From: Larix sibirica
Taxonomy: Eukaryota; Streptophyta; Pinopsida; Pinales; Pinaceae
DNA length: 10,161 nucleotides
NCBI GenBank assembly: GCA_004151065.3
Contig: NWUY0300022395.1
Span: forward strand, 3,637-13,797
Direction of reading: 5' to 3'
The notes beneath the pieces were generated by a model, which saw only the letters and a list, made by a program, of their open reading frames with translations, was not told the origin of the DNA and made no database searches. Positions 1 to 8,330 of the stretch are shown here, one piece after another. Position 1 is the stretch's first letter, and each line of letters opens with the position of its first letter. A program made the position numbers and the translations under genes.

Positions 1-1
1 C

Positions 2-2619
2 TTATCCGTAGGACAAAATTCTACATAACAGAAAGTAGTGGACATTCCTAGTTATGTACCACCAAGGAAAGAAGGGGCTCCAGTGGTAAGAATTGGGAAG
101 AATTCTAAGTACAATATAATGGAGCCCACGACACCGAAGGGTGGCCACACCACTAGAGACGTGTTGCAGCGACTACAAAAATTGCAATACTCCAATCATG
201 ACATCCTTGCTTATCCAGAGTGCGCTCAACGTACATTTATTGACAAATCACACAAATATGGAGACCCAATCACCAGGGAGCCAATGTAATGGGAATTGGG
301 GTTGCAGAAATCAGTACTATTATCAATTATTCACATGCCACATTTTGGGCGATCAATGGAGGTGAATGCATGCATCAAGCAATTGCTTGTTTTCTTTCAT
401 GACAGATACTCATGGCTCGAAAAAAATATCCCAATAACTGTGGATTTGGTTGCATAGATTACTAGTTTACCCAAATCAGGGTAGATTCATCACAATACTT
501 CCAAGGGAAGGACAACGAAAAAAATATAGCTGCGAAGATGAAAGATAAGTATGGGGTGGAGAAAAAAAACTGGGGGTATTTAATCGACACAATCAATGAC
601 CAAGCTATTAGGCTCATGACAAAGTTATTAGCCATTAAGATCGTGAGGAAGAACTGCCCCAACCAGTGCACATCAGGGGTAATCACATCAACAAAGAAGT
701 GAGCATCCAGAGTTCAAATGAACTTGTTGTTGTTTTTAATAAATGAATTGATGGAGGATGCATTGGACGCACAAGAGAAGGGTAATCCCTTCACATAATA
801 TGGATATTATTGTTAATTATGCTCGTTGCATGGATGGAGCCACCACAATATCATGGCATGGAGACAGAAATAGTCAAAGTGTACCGAGGGGCACGATACC
901 AAAACTTATTGGCATTGAACGATAAAGAAAGGAAGAAAAAAAACAACATTCAATTTTACATTTATTTAAAAGAGCTGCACGCAGAAGCGATGAAGGTTCC
1001 GCGACTGACGGAGGATGTAACAAAGAAGTATAGGAGGATTGCGAGGCTCGTTGTGGGGCCTCAAGTGATACTCATCTAGGAACAGACAGATCCAGATAAA
1101 CAATGGTTGGAAACACATTATAAGCTAAGTGAAGAAGAACTCGACGCCATAGTAGATGAATGGCCAGATGAATGGAAGTTTCCAATCAGCGACGATCAAC
1201 TGTCGGACCTAGAGGGAAGCCAATAGATGTACTGAAGACACAAGCTGAAACAAGGGACTTAGATGAGGAGGATGAAGGTGCAGATGACCAATCGTGCACC
1301 ACAAGTCATGATGCATCGACAGATACTCTGGTAGATTCAGAGTTGGAAGCTCAAGGACAAGAATCCAGAACAAAGCATAGAATGGAGAGAGGTGAGGGGA
1401 GTACTATTGTTGGTCTCCTCGATGAACAAATTAATAGGCTGCTTGATAAAATGACGAATGTGGCGAAAGAGAACTGTGCAAAGCTAATGCAACATGCGAC
1501 ATAGTAATTTCATCCAATGTCACAGTTATTGTAGACACTAAGAACTACAATTATGGAAACAAGGGTGTATCTAGGACATGCAGATCCAAGTGCATCTGAA
1601 GTGTGACAGGTCGATGTTGGTATTGACACTCAGCGGTGGATCGTACAGGTGTTACTTGGTGCGATCACCACAGGAAATGAAGAATTGGACACCATGTTGC
1701 GAGGAAAAACACTATCAGTATAGATTTGAATATCCTTCCCATGTTTATGCTTCATCGCACTCACACTCGGGTGAGCGAAGAAATCAATGGATGAGAAGCA
1801 TCAGCGCATGATCAAATGATCACCTATAAACGATAGGTAAGAAGCATTGAAGCAGAGGTTGAACGAATATGCGAGGAAAAGTAGGTGGTAATGAATGAAA
1901 TATCAAAGGCGATGGAGGATAGGAGGATATTGGAACATGCCATCTCGATGGCATGTGAAGATGCACTGAAAATAGGCAAAGAAATTATCCCAGAAGATAA
2001 GGAATTGATGTTTGGTCGATTTATCGCAGATCTTCGAAAAGCTAACGAGGAATTGCAAACAAGGGTGGTGCTGAGCAATCCACTGGAGAAAGTGGAAGCA
2101 AAGAGGAACATCATTGAGGATGTTGTGACAAAGATCGCATAATTAGAGAAATCATAATAGAGCATTGTGGAAGAAGTCTCACAATTTTGGGGAAGTCTCG
2201 TGCAAGATGAGCAGTTGCACTAACTCAATGTGCAAGTTGGAGAGGCTGAGTCATAGCTAAAATCATTGAGGGAATCGCTAAAGGCGATGCCCCCACTGGA
2301 TAAAATGTCTAAAGCAACGGAACTGAAAGAATTGCAACATCGAGTCAACAAGGCGCGGACAAGGCAACAAAGAATAACAACGCAGTTGGAGGAGATGAAG
2401 TCAAAAGAGGAGAAACTAGCAATCAAAGAGATGTCATTCATGACATAGATAAAGGAGAATATAAAGAAAGTGCAGTAGACAAGAGGCAAGCACCCAACAT
2501 AGAAAGAGGTTGAAGACTGCACAATGCTCAAATCCACAACGAAGGAAGTTGTCAGCCAAATCAAGGAATCCTACTAAGAGTCCAAGAAGTAGGTGGATGC
2601 ACCAACAACGTTCGGTTGA
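2..2619 (+). pseudogene. Copy 1: decayed plant repeat-encoded protein (unknown, gag-like?), 5' end outside window
   Basis: Family not recognised. Reading moves through frames 2, 1, 3, 2 and 1, with single-base shifts near 480, 800, 1215 and 1700. About 23 internal stops are present (12 TAG, 8 TAA, 3 TGA; for example 287, 455, 700, 1077, 1502, 1792, 2140, 2221, 2446). Despite this, the blocks match copy 2 in order: DIPSYVPP (41-64), MPHFGR (335-352), ITSLP (458-472), SQYFQGK (490-510), PNQC (658-669), VQMN (712-723), GARYQNL (888-908), PRLT (999-1010) and KQWLETHYKLSEE (1098-1136). From KQWL, 19 of 31 residues match copy 2. An acidic hinge (about 1255-1400) and a long heptad-rich helical part (about 1840-2590) follow, ending TTFG before TGA at 2617. 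The start is missing; LSV at 2-10 matches copy 2 just upstream of its IPGYVPP. A gag-like or structural role is inference only. It is certainly not functional as it stands. Confidence 0.8.
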
Positions 2620-2638
2620 CGTGGCTCGAGGGTGAGCC
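2605..2638 (+). repeat. 34-bp perfect direct repeat, first copy (3' end of copy 1)
   Basis: Identical over all 34 positions to 5703-5736. It covers the last codons (TTFG) and the TGA stop of copy 1 and continues past it. The flanking coding sequence of the two copies is far more diverged. An N follows immediately at 2639. Confidence 0.95.
2617..2625 (+). promoter_or_regulatory. TGACGTGGC, ACGT-core bZIP-type site upstream of copy 2
   Basis: The string combines a TGACG (as-1 type) half site with ACGTGGC (ABRE/G-box type), both known plant bZIP targets. It lies 32 bp upstream of the TATA-like box at 2658, a credible promoter spacing. The same string recurs at 5715-5723, where no TATA box follows closely. 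Binding is inferred from the motif only. Confidence 0.35.
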
Positions 2639-2657
2639 NAAGGACACAATTCGGCAC

Positions 2658-2663
2658 TATAAG
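2658..2663 (+). promoter_or_regulatory. TATA-like box (TATAAG) before copy 2
   Basis: TATAAG is followed by a purine-rich stretch and lies 170 bp upstream of the first ATG of copy 2 (2828). Transcription would start near 2690. Together with the bZIP-type site just upstream, it forms a plausible core promoter, either of a gene or of an LTR U3/R boundary. Confidence 0.4.
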
Positions 2664-2827
2664 AAGGGGTCGAATCTGGTCAGAAGGAACCATTGCACCG
2701 AGTGAGAAGGATAAGCTCAGTGTTGTATCGTTAAGTTGAATTGCCGAGTTAGGTGTTGAGTGTTTGTTGTCTGCAAGTTGTGTTAGCGGGTAAGAAACTG
2801 TTGCACTAAGAGGGGCCCTATTGCGGC
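2664..2827 (+). other. Leader/spacer between promoter-like block and copy 2
   Basis: There is no coding signal and no match to the segment that follows copy 2. It is GT-rich in its second half. I see no convincing tRNA primer-binding site: the nearest string, TGGTCAGAAGG near 2682, is a poor match to the initiator-Met type TGGTATCAGAG. It is best read as a 5' untranslated leader. Confidence 0.35.
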
Positions 2828-5717
2828 ATGCCGAGCAGACCCATGGTTGAAGTTTCCAGTGGTGTAGAGTCACCAGCTAGGCCAGTAAGCATCAAAGAAT
2901 AGGTCGTCATCATGTCAGGTAGATCGGCGTTTATAGGAATCCCAAAGATGCGGAGGGGGGTGTCAACATTCTGAGTCCCCGCAAAGCAAACGGCAGCTAC
3001 GCTCATTCATAGTGGTAGTAGAGGAGGTCCAAGTGGAGGTAGGATAGTCCAGCTGCGGAGTCGACGATTCGGCTGCTTGGGTGGGACTATCTGTTGCGGA
3101 TATCCCTGGGTATGTCCCCCCCTAACGGCCTGGTATACCGCTCTGGAAGGTCACAAAGAATCAGAAATACCCTGTGCGGATGCCAGCGCTCCCAACAAGT
3201 ATGGAGTGTTCTGTCGATATTGTGTCAGCGTTTATGCGCCTGAAATATTATGACCATGACATGGTGTCCTATAAGGAGATTACGTCAGACCCCTATGTGC
3301 CAAGGACACAGCTTAGCAGTACGCCGGTTCTGCAAGATTGGGCGCGCGGCTGGCCCAGGCAGGATTGCTTGGACTCATTATTATGCCACACTTTGGGCGA
3401 CTACAAGAGGTTAATGCTTGTGTGAAGCATCTGCTGGCCTGCTTCCATGGCAGCACATTGTGGCTGGATAGATCGGTTCCAATCACTATTGACTTGATTG
3501 CTGAGATCACAGGATTACCGAAGGATGGAGTGGACCCTTCGCAATACTTCAGAGGGAAGGAGAATGATAAGAAGAGGGTGGCCCAGTTGGTCCGCTGCTA
3601 TGCATTGGAATGTGATGACCGCATTTACCGTACTAGCAGTATCAATGATAAGGAGGTCCTCAATGACGCAAAGATATTGAGTTGCAAGGTGGTCCTGAAG
3701 AATCGACCCAACCAATGTAATTCAGGGGTTGTGGCATGTGCAGCATAGTGCACGAAAGGCGTACAAATGAACTGGTCATTATTTTTGTTAAACCAGTTAG
3801 CGGAGGATAGCAGCCATCCAAGATGGGAAATGCCCCTTCACGTACAGCTGGCTCTTAATCTTAATTGCGCTGGTCGCCTGGAAGGAGCCTGACACTTATC
3901 AGGGCAAGGAAGTTGAGGCCGCGAAAAGCTGGAAGGGTGCACGCTATCAGAATTTGTGGTGGGTGCAAGAACCCGAGCGCCTGAACGAATGTGAAATGTA
4001 GTTTTGGCTGTATTGGTAGATGCTAGGAGATGTCGCAACGAAGTTACCCCGCTTAACTAAAGAAACCGTGGTGAAGTACAAGCTGATTGCGCTGTTTGCA
4101 ATTCGGCCTCATCCAATTCACGTGCAAGCAAGGCGCAACCCCACGAAACAATGGTTGTTGACACACTATAAGTTGTCCGAAGAAGCGATGGAGGGAATCG
4201 TCAGTGATTGGTCGGTCGAATGGAGGGAACCAGTTAGTCTAGCGCAAATTGAGGTGGTAACTCTAGCGACGGGCCCAGAGGATGCATTGTTCGCAAAGGA
4301 CCAGCAGAGTCACCATGACTCGGATCAGGAGTCATCCACAAAGACACCCACAGATGAGGATATTGACCACGAGCTCGAGGAGGGCAGAACGAAGGCACAT
4401 CATGAGTATGCGACAATCAGTGGGGCCTCTCCAACAATAGAGATGCAGTTGGGACGCCTCATAGCAGTTGTCACCAATGCGACAAATGTGGCAGCCCGAG
4501 CGATGACAGCACAGGCGAAAGCCAATTTCAAAGAGGTAAACATTCAAATTGATTCTTTATGCGATGTTGTTTCGCATAGGGGACTGGAGGTTGCAGTTGG
4601 GCAGGAAGTTGGCACAATCAGCACTGAGCCATGGGTTCGAAACGTGAATATTCCCCCGACTGCGATTGTGACTGATAAAGAGGCTCTCCAGGACTTGTTG
4701 CCGTAGTTAGAAAATTTGACTATCAATGTCAATGAGCTGCCAACGAAGGAGTTGACAAATGTGCAGGCAGTTTCCAGCTGAGAAATGGCAGACAAAATAC
4801 ACGGAATCAGCAATCAGTTCCTGCGATCACACGAAAAAGAGGCAACGGCCCAGCAAGAGGTCGCAGAGTTAAAAGGAAAGGCAGTTGAGGCGAGGAAGGT
4901 GGTCGATGAATTGGAATATAGGCTCTAGCAGTTGATGGCCGAGAAGAATAGTGCAATAACGGAGCTAAAGAAGGAGTAGTATTGTTTGACGGTACAAAGA
5001 GATGCCATCTAGGATAGCAAAGTGCGATTGGAAGAGGCAGTCTCTGAATCCTGTCAAAATGTTCTCAAACCCACTGCGCAGCTGGATCCAGTCGAACAAG
5101 TGCAGGGACTTGGGGTTGTCATCTCCCAATTAGAGAGGGACAATGCGGAGTTGGCAGCTCTCAATCACCTTGGCACACTCGAAGAACAGGTGGATGAATG
5201 GAAGCACACCATTGAGGAGGTGGCAACACAGATGGGTGAGCTGGAACAAATGGCGACAAAGCTTACTGCTGAGACCGCACAGTTTTTGGGCAGCATTGTT
5301 CACGATGAGCAGCTGGAACAATTGACCAAGCAACGAAAAGAAGCAGAAGGGAAACTGGAGACAATGAAGGTGTCGCTGAGGACGCTCCCACCAGTTGCTC
5401 AGATCTCCAAATTAGTAGAACTAAAAGACTTGTATCAACGCATCATAAAGGCTGAAGAGTGTCAGAAGAAGCATGGCACGCATCTAGAGGAATTCCAAGA
5501 GATTGGCGGTCAGTTTTTTGTCAAAGTTAGTTCCACACTGCAGGCTGTGCAGGAGGGTCGTCAACAAGTTACAAAGAAAATGACTGAACATCCATCTGCG
5601 CAGGATGTGACAGAGAGTCGGGTGGTGGCCACAGCGATGAAGGAATAAGTCCAGGAGGTCGATCAGCAATACGACGACTTTAGCCTAAAGACCACTCAGT
5701 GCACAACGTTCGGTTGA
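2828..5717 (+). pseudogene. Copy 2: paralogue of copy 1, less decayed, with head domain, acidic hinge and coiled coil
   Basis: About 960 codons, of unrecognised family. Frames run 2, 3, 2, 3 with shifts near 3085, 3335 and 3808. From 3837 to 5717 a single frame holds apart from stops. Twelve internal stops are seen: TAG 2900, 3746, 3999, 4017, 4704, 4926, 4977, 5010; TGA 2972, 4779; TAA 3123, 5646. The N-terminus is rich in Arg, Gly and Ser (2912-3050). The head domain carries DIPGYVPP (3099-3122), MPHFGR (3383-3400), ITGLP (3506-3520), SQYFRGK (3539-3559), PNQC (3707-3718), VQMN (3761-3772), GARYQNL (3936-3956), PRLT (4047-4058) and KQWLLTHYKLSEE (4146-4184). An acidic hinge (4310-4400) follows, then long heptad patterns rich in Glu, Gln, Lys and Leu (about 4780-5640) typical of coiled coil. 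No zinc knuckle, protease or polymerase motif is visible. The start is either ATG 2828 or ATG 2912. An assembling structural protein of a non-autonomous retroelement is plausible but unproven. Confidence 0.8.
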
Positions 5718-5736
5718 CGTGGCTCGAGGGTGAGCC
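5703..5736 (+). repeat. 34-bp perfect direct repeat, second copy (3' end of copy 2)
   Basis: Exact match to 2605-2638, at the same place relative to the reading frame (TTFG then TGA at 5715). Sequence after the block differs between the two copies: here it runs into an LTR-like segment rather than a TATA box. Confidence 0.95.
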
Positions 5737-5738
5737 AC
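5719..5738 (+). other. Hairpin just after the stop of copy 2
   Basis: GTGGCTC (5719-5725) pairs with GAGCCAC (5732-5738); an inner G-T pair closes an AGGG loop. The core GGCTC/GAGCC stem is also present after copy 1 at 2623-2638, where the outer bases are lost or masked by N. The role is unknown. It may act in RNA, or it may be incidental to the promoter motif that it overlaps. Confidence 0.45.
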
Positions 5739-5888
5739 AAGATTGTGTTGGGGGCCTGTTGGCACGGGGCTAATTCGTAGAAGTTTTGGTACAATCAACG
5801 ACAAAAGGGACATCGACAAGGGTAAAGGACCAGTCATAGAGTGCAACAAAGCATATTAATCAGAATTAAATAGGACAAAGAAGAGTAT

Positions 5889-5913
5889 TTAGTTAATTAG
5901 TTAGTTAGTTAAT
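5889..5913 (+). repeat. Short (TTAG)n tract
   Basis: Six imperfect TTAG/TTAA units in a row, inside the LTR-like segment. A simple sequence repeat with no assigned role. Confidence 0.7.
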
Positions 5914-5958
5914 GGGTCACTTTGTGAAGTGGACCAAGTTTGTAACGGACAGTGCGCT

Positions 5959-5965
5959 TATAAAT
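5959..5965 (+). promoter_or_regulatory. TATA box (TATAAAT) in the LTR-like segment
   Basis: TATAAAT in a moderately GC-rich context (preceded by GTGCGCT) is stronger than background in this AT-rich region. It lies about 200 bp after the TGTTGG start, a normal U3 length. No transcript evidence is available. Confidence 0.4.
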
Positions 5966-6673
5966 ATGAGTAGTATTGTAATCCTTTGGGAATCTGATCT
6001 GATCTTATCATTTGACAGATCTTAGGAAATCTTGTGCTCATATTTGATCTCTTGATCATTGAATGTATCTTCACATATGCGTAATTTTGACCTATCTTTC
6101 GCGCTGGATAAGATTTTGTATTTTGGCCAGAGTGAAACTCTAAGGTTCTCAACAATGTTTGGGCTAATTTTGTTTCTATAGTTTTATGTTTATAATTGAT
6201 TGAAAGCTTTTTGTTATTATACATTGCCTTAAATATTGTCCGATAGAATTGCAAGTGCCTTGGACAAGTGTTCTATGTTGACCTGTTCTAATACCGGAAC
6301 TTGGTTGTGTTGTGCAATGTGGGACAATTTTCCATTAACATTTTAGTGCTTCTAGGAAGGTTTCTGGTTTTGTTTCATGTTTATATTCATTTCTATGTGA
6401 ATAAATGGTGGGTTGGATTTAGGGGTGTGGGGATTTCAAGATTGCTATTGTGTTTCCCCCCCATTAATATATTATAGTTTTAAGGGGAAATTGTGAAAAA
6501 AGTTAAATATTGTCTATAGGAAAACATATAGATATGTTTGTAAGTATAAATGTGTATAAAAAAGTTGGTTCCTAGTTCTACTGTGCAATTTAGGTCGATT
6601 TTTTGTTGCTCTGTATGAAACACTTGCTAGGATATTGACATTCTAGTGGAAAATAGTTTAGAGCGCAGTGAAA

Positions 6674-6769
6674 TTTGAGTATGGATTTCTTTATCTTTGT
6701 AGTGGCAACTTCTTGGATTTGCTTCAAAGTTCTCTTATTTTCTTCTCAAATGCATTGTCGCATTGGTCA
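6674..6769 (+). repeat. Diverged tandem repeat family A, unit 1 core
   Basis: Matches 7023-7120 with small gaps, about 350 bp apart. It begins TTTGAGTATGGATTT. The last 28 bases (CTTCTCAAATG through CATTGGTCA) match at 26 of 28 positions; both differences are C/T transitions. Confidence 0.7.
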
Positions 6770-7022
6770 AGTAGGGCTTGCTTTACGAAAAGGAAATTTA
6801 AAAGAATGTAGAGATGTTTTCCAAAGATTCCTTTCATTTCTGTTGTGCAATGTAGGGTGATTTTTGTCGATTTCTATGAAATAATGTCTACAACATTCAT
6901 ATTTTGGTTGTGGTTTTAAAGTTTTCTTCTCATCATGTTTCCTAGATGGTGGAAATGTGCAAGATTCTTGCTACCATGATGCTAATAGGAAGATCATGGA
7001 ATATACCTTGCAGCTTAATAAG

Positions 7023-7120
7023 TTTGAATATGGATTTGATTATGTTTGTAGGCGAGTATTTCCTTGGCCTTGGTTCAGAGTTTTTGTAGTTGCTTCTCAA
7101 ATGTATTGTTGCATTGGTCA
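7023..7120 (+). repeat. Diverged tandem repeat family A, unit 2 core
   Basis: Partner of 6674-6769. The upstream GTGCAAT phrase (6583 and 6845) belongs to the same unit, but the distance from it to this core is 178 bp here against about 91 bp in unit 1. One unit therefore carries an indel of about 85 bp. Confidence 0.7.
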
Positions 7121-7472
7121 TAGCATATTGTAGGAGGTTTTGGCTGTGTCAAAATGTAAAATTTCATTGCTTTCTCATGCTTGAGTAAGATTTGTTTTTA
7201 TGGATAGGATATTTAAAGGAATGTTTTCTTGCAAAATTGGATGCTTTAGGTAGTTTTTCTAGGGTTGGGTTGGATTTTATGACTCAAATGAATGCATTTA
7301 TTTGTTCTAAGGTATCCAATTTTGAATTACTAAGTCGTTATTGTGTATGGATGCATTTGCACTATCTAATCTAGTGTAGCTAACCTAGAGAAATTCAAAG
7401 TAGGTACCTATAACCTATGAAATAACCAACGTTTTACCAACGATAGTAGCAAGTATTGATTAAGATAAGTGC

Positions 7473-7818
7473 TTGGACTAATATGTGTGTGTATATGGTT
7501 GTGCATTTGTGTTTTGTGTTTTGATGGGCCCAATGACAAAGCTAATCAAAACAATTTAAAAAAAAATCTAATTGAATGTTTATAACAACCAATCACATCG
7601 CAAAATATCATTATTTATAAAAAATAAGATTAATAAAAAAATTAAAAGGTATAACCCACCCTTTCTTTTTTTTGCCATGCAAATAATTAAAAATGGCAAT
7701 TGTTGTCCTCGCCTTTGGTGTGCCCTAATAACATAAATCAATCAAAGTGGCCACCACCACTATAGCGCGACTAGATGCATTAATAAAACACAGTTTGTAA
7801 CAGCTGGCAAACACTTGG
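7473..7818 (+). repeat. Tandem repeat family B, unit 1
   Basis: Aligned to 7819-8182 by ordered anchors: GGACTAA (7475/7821), a GT-rich run, CCAATRACAAA (7530/7879), TATAACAACCA, GCCATGCAAATAATTA (7674/8031) and AAAGTGGCCACCACCACTAT (7744/8101). Anchor spacing is 346-357 bp. Non-coding and AT-rich. Confidence 0.85.
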
Positions 7819-8182
7819 TTGGACTAACATGTTTGTGTGTGTGTATTTTGTTCATTTGTATTGTTTGTTTTGACAAGGCCAATAACAAATCCAAAAAATG
7901 AATTTTTTTTAAAAAAATAATAGAACATTTATAACAACCATCAGGGTAGTAAAATATTATTATTTAAAAAAAAATTAGAATAACAGTTTTTTTCTCTTTT
8001 TCAAAAACTATAACCTATCCTTCCTTTTTGGCCATGCAAATAATTAAGAATGAAAATCATTTCCCTTTCCTTTGGTGCGCTTTGATAACATAAATGATTG
8101 AAAGTGGCCACCACCACTATATTGAGGCTAGAAAAATTAATAGAACATAGTCCATAACAACTTGCATATACCAAACACATTG
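7819..8182 (+). repeat. Tandem repeat family B, unit 2
   Basis: Second unit of the array, directly adjoining unit 1. The 20-base anchor AAAGTGGCCACCACCACTAT is identical in both units, while poly-A and GT runs differ in length. It ends in a CAAACAC phrase like unit 1. Confidence 0.85.
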
Positions 8183-8275
8183 AAACCGAGGGATTTACAC
8201 CATATTTAATACATGAAAGAAAAAATGCCACTACCACCTACAACTAAAACACATGTCAATTGACAAATTATAGGG

Positions 8276-8330
8276 TAGACAGGTCCAATAACAAAGCCAA
8301 AAAAATCAATTAAAAAAAAAACTTTATATG
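8276..8330 (+). repeat. Family B, partial unit
   Basis: GACAGGTCCAATAACAAAGCC followed by a long A run matches the corresponding part of units 1 (from 7522) and 2 (from 7871), about 406 bp after unit 2. The rest of the unit is absent or unrecognisable. Confidence 0.55.

Larger units (their letters stand above)
5757..6290 (+). mobile_element. LTR-like segment (U3 with TATA box), 3' boundary uncertain
   Basis: The segment starts TGTTGG, a common start of plant LTRs, 20 bp after the repeat block that ends copy 2. It carries a U3-like stretch, TATAAAT at 5959, then a GATCT-rich and T-rich part that would be R/U5. It sits where a 3' LTR would lie relative to a gag-like reading frame. No second LTR copy, clear polypurine tract or target-site duplication is found in the window, so the end near 6290 is a guess and a solo or unrelated insertion is possible. 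Confidence 0.3.
6291..7470. other. T-rich non-coding stretch with diverged internal repeats
   Basis: No convincing gene. The short open frames on either strand (for example 6675-6860 and 7192-7374) lack family-like motifs and are rich in Phe, Leu and Ser, as expected of T-rich DNA. The phrase GTGCAAT followed by a T-rich run recurs at 6312, 6583 and 6845, suggesting an old tandem array. Confidence 0.6.

Noticed and set aside
2670-2700. tRNA primer-binding site near TGGTCAGAAGG.
   Set aside because: It is too poor a match to the initiator-Met type, and it does not follow a recognisable LTR end.
2-5717. Stop-codon reassignment (TAG read as an amino acid) or programmed frameshifting.
   Set aside because: All three stop codons occur, frameshifts fall at different places in each copy, and the context is plant nuclear repeat DNA. 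Pseudogene decay explains everything.
5958-6254. Minus-strand open frame of 98 codons.
   Set aside because: It lies across the TATA box and T-rich part of the LTR-like segment, is Lys/Asn/Ile/Tyr-rich and has no domain pattern.
5752-7530. GGGCC before TGTTGG (5752-5756) and again at 7526-7530 as a target-site duplication.
   Set aside because: No CA end precedes the second site, and it lies inside tandem repeat family B.
7473-8182. CRISPR-like array.
   Set aside because: Only two long diverged units, with no short regular repeats or unique spacers.
8001-8237. Minus-strand open frame of 78 codons.
   Set aside because: It overlaps tandem repeat family B and is not conserved in the matching part of unit 1. 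It appears to be chance.
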